Assembly: GCA_030295235.1 (NCBI GenBank)
Contig: AP026172.1
Location: forward strand, 744,001-808,000
DNA from: Fistulifera solaris
Taxonomy: Eukaryota > Bacillariophyta > Bacillariophyceae > Naviculales > Stauroneidaceae
Reading direction: 5' to 3'
Length of the DNA: 64,000 nt
A model generated the notes under the pieces. The model searched no databases, had not been told where the DNA came from, and saw only the letters and a list, made by a program, of their open reading frames with translations. A program made the position numbers and the translations under genes. Below are positions 32,208-42,764 of this stretch, in pieces (within the stretch, counting starts at the first letter, position 1; every line of letters begins with the position of its first letter).

Positions 32208-32673
32208 AGCGAATGAAATAGAATACTGGAGGAGGGTAGAACGATTGCGTTTGTATCTCGTTCGCGAGCTTGTTTGTGATGATGTGTGTGTTACGGAGTA
32301 TTTTCCTGTTCGTACTTGGTACAGCGAACCAGTAAGGTTTACAAAGTACTTGTACAAGTAGTAGTATCCTTGCGCAGAAAGAGAGAACCGTTTCTCCAAA
32401 CTGGCGCGCCGCGCTGACACTCCCATTGGCTTATGGTCGTAACGGTATCCATCATATAAATTTGATCGACAATGGTTTGTACTCTCTTCAGAAGACAGAA
32501 TTGGCGCGACCCGGAGAAGAGGAAAATGCGAAGCCGCTGCGCTAATTTTTTTCCTTTCCGAGATCTATTGGATGGACGACCATGACACAATCTATCTGCA
32601 TCATGCAGCGCCTATAAAAAAGATACAAAGTGATCTTCTTCTCTTTGAATACTAACAAATCTCATCTTTAACG
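32208..32673. other. Intergenic between divergent genes
   Basis: This shared upstream region holds the palindrome at 32347-32360. Nothing else was recognised. Confidence 0.5.
32347..32360. promoter_or_regulatory. Perfect 14-bp palindrome TACTTGTACAAGTA
   Basis: This is an exact palindrome between two divergent genes. It resembles the palindromes at 16919 and 19042 (TAC-Y-TG core followed by TAC and the mirror half). A partial half-site, TACTTGGTAC, lies 36 nt upstream. Confidence 0.45.
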
Positions 32674-33858
32674 ATGAAAATATTATTACGGAAACTGATG
32701 TATCTTACTCTCGCAACCGCCGTGCAAGCTTGGGTGACGAGGAGTCGTCCTTCATCTCGTTTCTTGTCATTAGCACGGCACGCCAAGACGGTGAATGAGG
32801 ATGAAACACCGACGACTCCCCAAATCGTCCAACGTACCTTTTATCGCTTCAGTCCGGGTTCCGAAGTCGACGTTCACAATTCCGTTGTCCTGGAAGATCG
32901 CTGGATGATTCAATCGAATGATCCAACACATCGCACCCTTCTGTTGCGCGATGGAAATGTCCAAGAAGGAGAAATCGGCGAGGCATTCTTTACGATTTCA
33001 CCGACCACTGCTTTGACTACTTCCGAAATGGTCATGGCCTTGTATTTGGCTTCGAATCCTGCTCTCTGTACCGAGGACCTGTTGGAAGTGTCCAGTGAAA
33101 CCGGATTGGCTACGATTTTGGGCATTCTTGGAGCCGGATTTGTTTCCCAACAACGGGACGAGGAGAATCCGACATCCGCAAAGGAAGAGGAAGATGATAT
33201 TTTGACCATTGCCACCAAACGCAACAAACTGGTGCCGAAATCACTCGAAACGGTGACTTTGACTGCCGCCGAGGAACGGTATTTGCCAGTGTTGATGAAG
33301 CACAGTCAACAGGCCGGAATTCCCTCTTGTTCAGTTGAACCGTTGGATTGGAAAGTGCGTCATGCGCGAAGTCGTCCTCCCAAAGAAGTCACGACCATTG
33401 TCGCGGTCGATTTGGCTTTGACATACCCCGAAGCAGTGGCCTTGGCGCGGACTTGTGCGTATCGCTTACGACCCTCGTGGGTGGGACGCGAGTCGTCGTC
33501 GTCGGCAAAAACAATTCCACGGTTCGTGCACGTGTGTCCGGCCGACCGGGAAGATGTCGTGTATTTGCAACGCGAATTGACGAACGGATACAAAATGACG
33601 GCGTATACGTCGTATTTGAAATTGGAACAAATCATTTTTTATCCACAAACCGTGTCTTCTTCTATGGACGAGGTTGAGGATATGGAGTTGGAAGTCCAAG
33701 ACATACGATCGTTAACCTTTACCAGCTTGATAGCCCAACATCATCCCGATTATGTCGGCGGGGGCAGTGGAGAACTCTTTTTCCGGCCGACACGGGTGCT
33801 ACCGGATTCCGGGAAGCCGAGTCGTCGTGGTAAAATTAAAAAAACTATAAATAGTTAG
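32674..33858 (+). CDS. Secretory-leader protein with degenerate methyltransferase-like fold
   Basis: The protein has 394 residues from ATG 32674. The leader (RKLMYLTLATAVQAWVTRSRP) looks like a signal peptide with Trp at +1, a variant of the plastid site. After a 60-residue linker, EIGEAFFTISPTTALTTSEMVMALYLASNP resembles the start of lysine methyltransferases of the METTL21/FAM86 group, and LLEVSSETGLATILGILGAG stands where the SAM-binding ELGxGxGL motif is expected, but it lacks the usual Gly-x-Gly. VTTIVAVDLALTYPEAVALA matches the later core strand. It may be an inactive or divergent methyltransferase. The stop lies 5 nt from the stop of the convergent neighbour. Confidence 0.6.
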   Translation: MKILLRKLMYLTLATAVQAWVTRSRPSSRFLSLARHAKTVNEDETPTTPQIVQRTFYRFSPGSEVDVHNSVVLEDRWMIQSNDPTHRTLLLRDGNVQEGEIGEAFFTISPTTALTTSEMVMALYLASNPALCTEDLLEVSSETGLATILGILGAGFVSQQRDEENPTSAKEEEDDILTIATKRNKLVPKSLETVTLTAAEERYLPVLMKHSQQAGIPSCSVEPLDWKVRHARSRPPKEVTTIVAVDLALTYPEAVALARTCAYRLRPSWVGRESSSSAKTIPRFVHVCPADREDVVYLQRELTNGYKMTAYTSYLKLEQIIFYPQTVSSSMDEVEDMELEVQDIRSLTFTSLIAQHHPDYVGGGSGELFFRPTRVLPDSGKPSRRGKIKKTINS

Positions 33859-33863
33859 TATAC

Positions 33864-34741
33864 TCACAATCGAATCACCACTCTGCGATTTGCATTTTCA
33901 GACGACTTGTTTTGTGGGATCTGTTTACCCAATAGTAATCGTTGATTCACCTGGTTCGAACGTGTCCACGTTGGTTCGGCTTTCCGACCCGTCTTTTTCA
34001 TCTTTTGCAATTGTTTCGCCGAGAGTTCATCTTGACCATTGTTAAGATGCAAACGAGAATACGACGATGAAGATTCTCCCGCAAAAGGTAAGGGAGGACC
34101 CGTTCGGATTTGTGGTCGATCGTTCAACACAACGACTTGGATGTTGTGTTTTTTTTGAATCGGCCTCTTGTTCTGTGCAACTTCATCCTTGGCCACAAAT
34201 GTGATTAACTTTCCCTGTGGAGCCGTTTTCTTTTGTTTCTTTTGTTCTTTGTTCTGCTGTTCCATCTCCGCGTCCAACTGGGCAAAGAAATCATCATCCA
34301 ATTCATCTTCCTTTTTGACTTGTTATTGCGCTTCCGCTTTGGCCCTAGTAACGCCGCCGATTCGCGTGCCGTAGATCGTTCAAACGAGCGCTGTTCTTGA
34401 ATTTGTGATTTAGCATCACTGCCTTTGACTTCTTCCACGGCGTCATCATCATCATCATCACCACGATCGTGGTCGTGGTCGTTGTCATTACCGACGGTCG
34501 TCGGTAAGGCTGGCTTTACGGCTGGTTCGGGAACGTAAGTCGCCTCCAATAGAGAAGGAGCATTTCCTTCTTCATCAAAGACGATTTTCTTGGCCTTTGT
34601 GTCAATAACAATTCCGACACCGGTCGATTGCGATCGCAGAGCATTCCGTGTTTGTTGACGACGTGAACGTGGCGTCGACTCGCTCGGAGCCTTCGTCTCT
34701 TGTTTGGGTGATTTGGAAAGTGATCGGCGTGTTTGAACCAT
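33864..34741 (-). CDS. Charged, probably nuclear protein, unrecognised
   Basis: The ATG at 34741 opens a Ser/Arg/Lys-rich segment (VQTRRSLSKSPKQET), then a short globular part (VGIVIDTKAKKIVFDEEGNAPSLLEATYV, split here for reading), an Asp-rich tract and a Lys-rich tract. An A-run frame offset near 34315 leads to DELDDDFFAQLDAEMEQQ and a basic C-terminus. The mixed-charge composition is typical of nucleolar or chromatin proteins. No family is recognised. Without the offset the protein would end within the Lys-rich tract and the downstream acidic helix would have no start. Confidence 0.5.
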
Positions 34742-35259
34742 GTAGGAAACGTCTCGAAGCCTTATAATAATTATTTTTCGATTATTCTAGTATTCTGCTG
34801 TCGTAAAATCTTGCTCTTGTGGTTGGTTGTGTTGCTTCCGATTTTTGTTTTTCTTTATCGTCCGCGCAATTTCGTGGTTCTCTGCCATCCTGTCGGACGA
34901 CGGACGGAAAAGTCCTCGCGGAAAACGCTCTATGGATCCAGGTTCGACAATGGGATCCGACGTAATGGCTAAGGCTACAGAGAGTTTGCATCAACAATCT
35001 GTTATATCTGCTTGCGAAAGCAGTCGAAACAGCATTATGAAGTTTTGTTATCTTACAAGCCCCGCTTACGGAACACTCAAGACATTCAAGTAGGCTACAG
35101 GCGAGCTTCCTCAGAATACACTTGGAAATGTTTGTGTTCAACACCTGTTTCGATGGAAGAAAAGCCTGTAGAACAAGCGATTCTCGATAGGATAGTAGGC
35201 AGCTGGATCAGCTGCAGAATCTTCCAAACAAGGCATACTATTCTTCAATTCATTTTTCC
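34742..35259. other. Intergenic, no gene called
   Basis: A 120-codon minus-strand frame at 34782-35144 begins near the promoter of the charged protein but has Cys/Ser-rich, non-repeating composition without recognisable features. It was left out. Confidence 0.4.
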
Positions 35260-36273
35260 TCAATCTTCTTTTTCTCCCGACAACATTCGACTGATTCCTT
35301 CCGCGCGTCCCGCCCACAAAAAGCCATTCAAATAACTTATCAATATACTGATACTGAGCATGAAACTCCCTACTGAAGTGGTTGTTGGTTTGGTAGGTAT
35401 CCAAAACAATAAGACCGATTGCACTAATAGTTGGTACAAACAAATGAATCGCAACTGCGATACTTGTAAAAAGGTCCGGATGCGTATCAACAGGACCGCG
35501 TGCAAGAACATGTAATAATGTCCTATCGCAGTATTCCATCGAATGAATGAATTGCTTTGTGTGGATGATTCCAGTAAGGCCTGTCCGCCACGAATCGCCA
35601 AAAACAATTGAATGACCGCCGCATAAAAGATGGAATTGGCCGGAATTGACCATTTGACGGTTCCTGACCACATGAATTGAGGGTGTGTCACCAACGTCCA
35701 CGCACTCAAGAGACACGCCGCCGTATAACATGTCCACAATCGATAGTACACGGTATCGTTCCACGAGACCCACGAAAGGACGGTCAATGTTAACAGAGAA
35801 GTCCACAACAAGTTTTGATGAAACGTAACGATGGCTGCCGTCGGTCGGAATTGCAATACAATCCATATCACACCCACGAGTTCGTAAAAAACAATGGCAT
35901 GTAAACCAAATCCGTATTTGAGTGAATCTTCCTCGTCGTCCTGTTGGCAGGTAATAATGGTACTAGTAGTAGGAAAGAGACTCTTCTCACAAGGATGATG
36001 CTGATGATTCATCGTCGTCTTCAGGCCCATGGGCAACAATCCGTATTGAAAGGGATACCCAATGAGTAGCAGATGCAAGAACAAGGATCGATTGGGTGTC
36101 AAACCAATGTATTGGGAAAGGTGTAAGAGTATCGTTCGCACCGTGGTCGATGTTGTGGCGATCGTGGAGGAGTCATCGTCTTCGTCGTCGTCGTCGTCGT
36201 TTTCTTCTTCGATGTGATAGCGATTCCTTGTCATGTTTACAATTGACTCTCTACTAGTCCTTTCTCTTTGCAT
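35260..36273 (-). CDS. Multi-pass membrane protein, unrecognised
   Basis: About 337 residues from the ATG at 36273; a Met at 36234 is an alternative. The N-terminus is very acidic (EEENDDDDDEDDD). Seven or eight hydrophobic segments follow, among them SLFLHLLLIGYPFQYGLLP, AIVFYELVGVIWIVL, LLWTSLLTLTVLSWVSW, MFLHAVLLIRIRTF and SFMLSISILISYLNGFLW. No signal peptide is visible. The family is not recognised. The acidic tract is encoded by a short GAC-type trinucleotide run near 36180-36210. Confidence 0.65.
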   Translation of the reverse strand: MQRERTSRESIVNMTRNRYHIEEENDDDDDEDDDSSTIATTSTTVRTILLHLSQYIGLTPNRSLFLHLLLIGYPFQYGLLPMGLKTTMNHQHHPCEKSLFPTTSTIITCQQDDEEDSLKYGFGLHAIVFYELVGVIWIVLQFRPTAAIVTFHQNLLWTSLLTLTVLSWVSWNDTVYYRLWTCYTAACLLSAWTLVTHPQFMWSGTVKWSIPANSIFYAAVIQLFLAIRGGQALLESSTQSNSFIRWNTAIGHYYMFLHAVLLIRIRTFLQVSQLRFICLYQLLVQSVLLFWIPTKPTTTSVGSFMLSISILISYLNGFLWAGRAEGISRMLSGEKED

Positions 36274-36658
36274 CAAATGGTTACGGATTGAGTCTTTTGC
36301 AGTGACTGTTCTGTTTGAATGAATACACTATTATTTATTCTATCTCGACTCTCATCATGGTGCGTCTCGTTCGCATTATTATTTTTGGGCTTTCGTTTAT
36401 TATTGTCAGGTCGTCAAGAGGATAACGCACTGGTACCCTTAATGTACGCGTTAGTGTAGCAAAACCAGCTCGCCGCACTATACGTTACGATGTACTGTGT
36501 TTCTAGTACGGATGGTTGTACGGACGGGATGTCGATCTTCTCTCTCTCCGCTCATTTTTTCACGGATTTTTTTCTTTTCGTTTTTTTTTCCGAAAGAACT
36601 CGTAAACAAGTTTTACATTCATACTTTCTATCCTACTTTCCCCCAAAAAAAATCACAA
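36274..36658. other. Intergenic between divergent genes, nothing seen
   Basis: This is a shared upstream region of 385 nt, T-rich towards the methyltransferase gene. The open frame here lacks coding character. Confidence 0.5.
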
Positions 36659-36752
36659 ATGAACTCATCTACTGACGACAAAGATGAGGACCTCGAGACA
36701 ATCATTACATGGAATGACGCCCAAATTCGTTGGACGGACAATGTCGTCCGTC

Positions 36753-36783
<31 letters not shown>

Positions 36784-37483
36784 TCCTCCCAACGTCTTGG
36801 CACCGAATCCTCATCAAACTTTTACTTTCCAAAACAGTATTATTCAATTGCGGGGATATACGTACGAATCAGATCAAACGTGGAAATCCACCGGATTGAC
36901 CGTATGGAAGGCGAGTGAATATTTGAGTCACTATCTTCTTTCCCAACGGCAACTTTTGGAAGAAAAACGCGTCTTGGAATTGGGAGCAGGATTGGGATTG
37001 TGTGGCATTGTCGCGCATCGATTACTACAGGCTCGAACAGTCTATGTCACCGACGGCGATTCCGATGTTTTACATGTTATGAAACAAAATATTCAAGCCA
37101 ATCGTTCGGTGGAACGACACAATAATAATATAATATCGGGGCATCAATTGCTATGGGGAGCCGAATATGCTCCACCTTTCTTACAAATAATGCGTCGTAT
37201 GGAATCAGAAAACGACGCGTTGTTGTTTGATGTCATTCTGGCTGCCGATGTCGTATACGTCCCGCAAGTGATAGCTCCCTTGTTCGAAACTGTCCAAACA
37301 TTGTTGGAGCCCGCGACGGGAGTCTTTCTCTTGGCCTTTGCGCGACGTATGGTTGATGTGACATTAGACGATGTCTTACAAGAAGCGACTCGAGCCGATT
37401 TTGTGTACAAACAATGCAGTAGCGACCAAGACACGGAACAAGGTCTGTATCTTTATGCCTTCCGCCGGGTCATGAAACGATGA
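36659..37483 (+). CDS. METTL21/FAM86-type protein methyltransferase
   Basis: The protein has about 274 residues from ATG 36659. After an acidic start with nine Asp encoded by a GAC array (36756-36782), the methyltransferase_16 core follows: STGLTVWKASEYLSHYLL, the SAM-binding VLELGAGLGLCGIVAHRL, VYVTDGDSDVLHVMKQNI, the post-I region QLLWGAEY and DVILAADVVYVPQVIAPLFETV. The DVVY motif is that of class I lysine methyltransferases that modify translation factors or chaperones. The target cannot be read from sequence. The frame is uninterrupted. Confidence 0.85.
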
Positions 37484-37640
37484 TATTGAGGTACGACTGA
37501 AGGCCGAACGATTCAAAAATAATAATAGACTACGGATAAACAACATAAGAGAGGACCCATTCCGATGGAGACTCGAAAAGATCTGTTGGACTGTATATAT
37601 TTCCGTTGGTACCTATTTCTCATTCTTTATTGTTATTCTT

Positions 37641-38402
37641 TTACTCAAAGAGGAACGAAACTTGCTTGTTGGTCAATTTGCTGTAGACGGCGGCAAATGT
37701 TTCCGTTCGACCTTCCACATTGGCTTGGTCCTTGCCATCCAAGTACACCTTTAGGATGCGCTTGCCATCTACCTTGACACGTGTTCGTTTGCCAACAATT
37801 TCCGTCGGAAAGACCAAATCTTCCAAAATGGCGTCCTGTACGGCGGTCAAAGTTCGCGAACGAGGACGCGGACCGTTGGTTTTGGGGTTGCGGGCGTACG
37901 ATGGTCCCAAGATGGTACGTTGGGCAATGACCACGACGTGACGACCGGAAAACTTCTTTTCCAATTCTCGGACCAATCGTTGGTGAACTTTTTGGAAAGA
38001 TTTGCGCAGCTTGTAGGGCACGTACAACAGAATGGCCTTGCGACCAGCCCCGCAGTCGACTTCCTTGGCAGCCGTAATGAACAAATCACGAAGCGATGCT
38101 TTGAGATCGGGGGATGTCATTTCCAAGTTGAGGAGTTCTTGGGCCACGGAGGCTTCGAATTCATCGGGTTCGGCCTGTAAAAGAGAGAGAGAGCAAAGAA
38201 AGAGTATGAGAAACACGTGGATCAAACCAACCGATTCATAATTACAACAACAACAACAATCATGCTACAAAATAAAAATTGTTCCCCAAGAAACCTTCTT
38301 CCAGTAGTCGTCCTTTTACTGCGCGTGCTCTCCTTTCTTCAACAAAACAAAACGAAAATATCGACTCACACCGGCCGCCTTTCGGATCTTTTGTACGCTC
38401 AT
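37641..38402 (-). CDS. RPS7: Ribosomal protein eS7 (S7e)
   Basis: Exon 1 (38370-38402) encodes [11 protein letters not shown]; a 195-nt intron (38175-38369, GTGAGT...TTACAG) follows; exon 2 (37641-38174) begins [15 protein letters not shown]. The full eS7 consensus is present: [54 protein letters not shown] and [14 protein letters not shown]. It is a small-subunit ribosomal protein of the cytosol. The intron is the longest in this window, as is common in ribosomal protein genes. The frame is uninterrupted and the length is normal for the family. Confidence 0.95.
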
Positions 38403-38849
38403 TGTAGTAATTGATGTATAATAATAATAATAATAGGTAGAAAAAAGGAAAAGTCAGTCAATAAACAATCGATTCCAACAAAAGAGCGACGCCGTATTTT
38501 ATTTTCAGCGGATCGATGAACCATGATGATGTTGTGAGGATGGTTTGTAGTAAACCGATACCGCGGTAAAATGAGAGATGACGTCAAACGCGGGAAACGA
38601 TCCTCCTGTTCCGACTCCTGCCGCGCCGGCATTCAACAAGGCGCGCGAAAAGGATCGGCCGGCGTGCGGAGGGAGGGAAACACCAATGCAACGAAAACAA
38701 ACATGCAACCCACAATACTGGTAACAACCTGACAACCGATCGACCTTGGTCGTCTTGTGTAATAGGTAATAGAACCAACCATTACTCCACGTCTACTTCA
38801 TTCATTCATTCTCTCATTCATTCATTCAGAAGAAGAAGCATAACCAAAC
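38403..38849. other. Intergenic between divergent eS7 and POLA2 genes
   Basis: This is a shared upstream region of about 450 nt with CATT repeats just before the POLA2 start. No gene or RNA was recognised. Confidence 0.5.
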
Positions 38850-41042
38850 ATGACGACCATGCAACAATTCGAATTGAAGAATGCCTTTTCGAAAGTTGGT
38901 CTCAAAGTCATTGATGAGGCAACGATGAGTAAATGTGAGTGTTGCCTCTGTGTTCTGAAAATTTGTTTTGCGTGTCTCAAACAACTCACACACACACACA
39001 CACACCTGTTTTTTGCAAAGGCACGGCGGCGGCAACCATGTTGCGTCTTTCGCCACAACAAGTCGCGACGTGTTGGGAAGCTTACAGTCTCAAGAAGAAT
39101 ACGACGACATTGAATGAACAATCCTTTGAAGGATTTCGTGATCTTCTCGTCAAGGAATCCAATACTGTCAATAATAATATTCCCATGTCCGATGAACACA
39201 ACAACAACAACAACAAGGAAAGTCCTCGTGGCGGTGCTGTATTGCCTCCGCGGAGTTTGCCGCACGTGACACCTCCCGCAAAACGATTGCAACTGGCTGC
39301 TGTCACAAATAATACTAATACCGAACCATCCTCCCGTCGTTCTTCGTCCCTCAGTCCAGGACCCCCGTAGCCTTGCAACCTTCCGACAAGTACGAAACTC
39401 GGATTGGGGCCGGTCAAATTGTATCCACGTTTACCGCCGAACACAAACGCACCGCCACAAACGACAATCCCTTATTGTCACGTCCCAAATGTACGATTCG
39501 TTCCGAATCATCAGCCTTCTCCACCAACAATAATAATCTATCCCAGGCGTACCGATCGTTGTTTACTACCACCGAACAACGTGCGACCGCACTCGATCAA
39601 CAACTGATACACATGGGACAACACTTGATGGAGAAGTATCAATTGGGACAATCCGACGAGGTCGCACCCTTGGAAGGGGTTGGTATTCCCCGCGCCGATC
39701 AAGTCTGTAATATTGGTCGGATTTGCAATGCAGCACATTACGGAAAAATCAATGCCACTTCGGTATTGTTAGAAGGCAGTCGCGCCGCCGTAGGTGGTGC
39801 CCGTGTGGCGGTCGATTTGTCGACATTGTCGTCACAATATTCCGTCTTTCCGGGACAAATTGTCGCCCTCGAAGGTATGAATCCGACGGGTCGGAAATTG
39901 CAAGTACAGCGTCTTTGTGAAGGGGGCCGCCGCAGCGTCGGTGACCAGTCGAGTGCGTGATTTGCGACAGTATCATCTCCAAGCACAACAAGGACAACCT
40001 GTCAAATTGTTGACGGCGGCGGGGCCCTTTACCACGAGTGACAATTTTCAGTATCAACCCTGGCAAGATTTGTTGCACGTTGTCCAGAACGAGCAACCTG
40101 ATGTGGTCATTCTGACGGGACCCTTTGTGGATATGAACCACCCAGCGGTCCAGAGTGGACAAACGGCCCTGCAAGATGAAGATGGTAACGATGTCATTGT
40201 CCCGTACGAAACATTCTTTATGCACAAGATTTCGCTGTTGTTGGAAGAATTGTTGACGGAGAATCCTTTGTTGATGACGCAATTTGTCCTAGTGCCCAGT
40301 TTGGAGGATGCAACGGCCGAGTGGGTGTAAGTGGACGAGTGTGTGTGTGTGTGTGTTTGTTTTGTGTGTGTGTTTGTATGTATGTTCATTTAAAAAAATC
40401 GTTTTCCACCAAATCTCTCACAATTGGTTGGCTGCCAGTTATCCACAACCACCCTTCCAAGACCGTGTTTCCGGAGGACTCCAGCCGAATATTCCGGGAG
40501 CCGATGGTATTACGATTGGCACCATGGGTTTGGATTATGTCGAAACGGCGACCGAATTGCCAGCCAAAAGGGTCCATTGTGTCCCCAACCCGTGCACGTT
40601 GCAAATCAACGAAGTCGTCATTGGCATTACCTCGACGGACGTACTGTTTCACATGAGTGCCGACGAGACCAACGCGAATTTGCCTCCGGGATCACGCCTG
40701 GCCCGGATTTCGCAACACTTGTTGCAGCAGCGGAGTTACTATCCACTGTTTCCGCCAGCGCCGGGTATGAATATGGATTATCAGTACATGGAATACTGGA
40801 GTATGCCCTGTCAACCCGATTTGCTCCTCTTGCCTTCCAAGCTGGCGTGCTTTTCCCGTATTGTAATGGACACGACGATTGTGGTAAATCCCGGTCGATT
40901 GACGCGAGATACGATGGGTGGCACGTATGCGATCATTGAGGTGCATCCATTCGCTAAGGATGTCTTGGAAACGGCAGATGATGACGATGAGTTGCCACAT
41001 GCACTTCCGGAACGAACGGAAGTGATAATCAAGCGCATTTGA
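38850..41042 (+). CDS. POLA2: DNA polymerase alpha subunit B
   Basis: This regulatory subunit of DNA polymerase alpha-primase tethers the primase complex at the replication fork. Exon 1 starts MTTMQQFELKNAFSKVG; introns lie at 38935-39020 (86 nt, CA-rich) and 40327-40438 (112 nt, GT-rich). The N-terminal helical domain is followed by a Ser/Pro linker (SSRRSSSLSPG), the OB part (GQIVALEGMNPTGRKL) and an inactive calcineurin-like phosphoesterase domain (LLTAAGPFTTSDN, PDVVILTGPFVDMNHP, FVLVPSLEDAT, YPQPPF, GITSTDVLFHMSADET). Frame offsets near 39365 (C run) and 39922 (G run) each look like one-base errors, since homology continues directly. The second intron is set in phase by the VYPQPP junction. 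Confidence 0.92.
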
Positions 41043-41573
41043 GTCTTCTTTTGTTTTTTTTGGCAAACGTGTAATGAAAAAAAAACTATCCTAGTCGAAC
41101 GTTATTATAATTAAAAAATGGTCTTTCTGTTACTCATCCGACGCCGCCTCTGTCAACCTAAAATGAACGAGGTGATGTTGCTTTTGTATTATTATTCTTG
41201 TGGCAGTGTTCGTCATTGCTTGCTTGGTATGGTTCACTTCGAACATACAAAGTATAGACCCAACGTGTAGGCGACTTTTTGACGTGACTGGATACACTCG
41301 TGAATAAACGGTACCCATCAAAAAATACATTGATCGCACCGTTGCACATCACCATGATGACGAAATGACTACAAGAAACTTTCTATCATAACCATTACAT
41401 CGAGCCTATCGATCTTTTGATTTCACGAATATACCCCGCAGGTTTTCCATTGGCAAAGTTTCCTGTGGATTGGCTGTTTTTTTCCACTTTTTTGATCTGT
41501 TTTTCAGGAAAAATTTGGAAAATTATCTTTGTAAAAAAAAGTGATGTGAATTTGACCTCCATTTTGCTTTCCA
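41043..41573. other. Intergenic, no gene seen
   Basis: This A/T-rich 530-nt stretch holds antisense frames at 41130-41355 and 41395-41607, which show no recognisable features. Confidence 0.5.
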
Positions 41574-42620
41574 ATGTACTGTACGATACGAACACGCCAA
41601 AGAACAACAGCCACCCTACTAATGATCGTGCTAATCGCCCTAAAGAATGTGACGCCTTTTATTGTAACTCGCAATGTCCTTTCTTCGCGATGCATGTCGA
41701 CACCAACAACGACGGTATGGCAATCATCCACCGCCGCAGCATCGGATGATGATGTACCATTATTGTATCGAGCCGAAGGATTATTTGCCGTCCACAAACC
41801 ACTCAACTGGACGTCCAGTAATGTGGTTTCGTATATACGGGGAATTTTGGAACGCGATGCCCGTACGCGTGGTGCCAAACTGCCCCGTCGCCGTCCTCGC
41901 ATCAAGATTGGGCACGGCGGAACTTTGGATCCCTTGGCGACGGGTGTCTTGGTATTGGGGGTAGGGAAAGGAACCAAACAATTGGAAAGGTACGTGGAGT
42001 GTGTTGTTGTGTGTGTTGTGTGTGTTGTGTGGTTCTTTGGTGAGTCTCGTCGTATAACCACTGATGGGTCGCATTTTTTTTCTTCTTTTAGTTATTTATC
42101 GGGTTCCAAAGCGTATCGAGCGGGTGCTGCATTGGGATTTGAAACCAATACCTTGGATATGGAAGGCAATATTACCCGCCGAGCAACGTTTGATCATATT
42201 CAACCCATCGATTTGGAACGAGTGCGACCCCACTTTGTGGGTACCATCGAACAAATTCCGCCCCTCTTTAGTGCCATCAAACAAAATGGTCAACGATTGT
42301 ACCAAAAAGCCCGTAAAGGACAAACTGACGATGATGTTGTCATTGCCTCTCGTCTCGTGACCATTCATGAACTGCAATTTGGGAATGTGGATTTACCCCA
42401 ATTCGATATTCAAGTTGAATGTGGTGGTGGCACGTACATTCGATCTTTGATCCGTGATATCGCTTATCAATTAGACACAGTGGCGACTACCACCTATTTA
42501 CAACGTACCAAGCAAGGTCCTTTTACCTTGGAGGATTGTTTGGAAAAGGAAGATTGGAATGCCGACAACATTTACGCGGCAATTGAACGACATCAAACGT
42601 TACAAGAAAAAACAATATAG
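41574..42620 (+). CDS. TRUB: tRNA pseudouridine-55 synthase TruB type, probably organellar
   Basis: TruB isomerises U55 in the T-loop of tRNA. The catalytic Asp lies in KIGHGGTLDPLATGVLVLGVG. Other landmarks: LFAVHKPLNWTSSNVVSYIR, SKAYRAGAALGFETNTLD, QIPPLFSAIKQNGQRLYQKA and GGGTYIRSLIRDIAYQL. The N-terminus has a hydrophobic segment (ATLLMIVLIALKNVTPFIV) that could be a plastid-type leader with Phe. An intron at 41990-42091 (102 nt, GTACGT...TTTTAG) is a multiple of three without an in-frame stop, so unspliced RNA would still be readable with 34 extra residues; homology (QLE then SYLSGSKAYR) shows it is an intron. Confidence 0.9.
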   Translation: MYCTIRTRQRTTATLLMIVLIALKNVTPFIVTRNVLSSRCMSTPTTTVWQSSTAAASDDDVPLLYRAEGLFAVHKPLNWTSSNVVSYIRGILERDARTRGAKLPRRRPRIKIGHGGTLDPLATGVLVLGVGKGTKQLERYVECVVVCVVCVVWFFGESRRITTDGSHFFSSFSYLSGSKAYRAGAALGFETNTLDMEGNITRRATFDHIQPIDLERVRPHFVGTIEQIPPLFSAIKQNGQRLYQKARKGQTDDDVVIASRLVTIHELQFGNVDLPQFDIQVECGGGTYIRSLIRDIAYQLDTVATTTYLQRTKQGPFTLEDCLEKEDWNADNIYAAIERHQTLQEKTI

Positions 42621-42764
42621 ATGCTGCTAGTAATAACAACAATAATAATATTCTTATTATTTTGTTACATTCGTCAGAGTTTAAGTCTCGTCAGGAAAGA
42701 ACATGGTTTTGTTTTTGGAGGTGCGCAAAATCTTCTGGTTCGAACGACAACCAAAAAAAACGCT

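Noticed and set aside
32134-32361. Plus-strand frame with a long Val run, and a Thr run on the other strand
   Set aside because: Both come from reading the TTG array in other frames; there is no protein-like sequence around them.
34782-35144. 120-codon minus-strand frame between two unknown genes
   Set aside because: Composition is not protein-like and no motif is visible.
38175-38369. Possible snoRNA inside the eS7 intron
   Set aside because: The intron is long and such hosting is common, but no convincing C and D boxes or H/ACA hairpins could be found.
41990-42091. Lineage-specific 34-residue insertion in TruB
   Set aside because: The segment has exact GT-AG ends, a pyrimidine-rich 3' end and interrupts a conserved block, so it is an intron.
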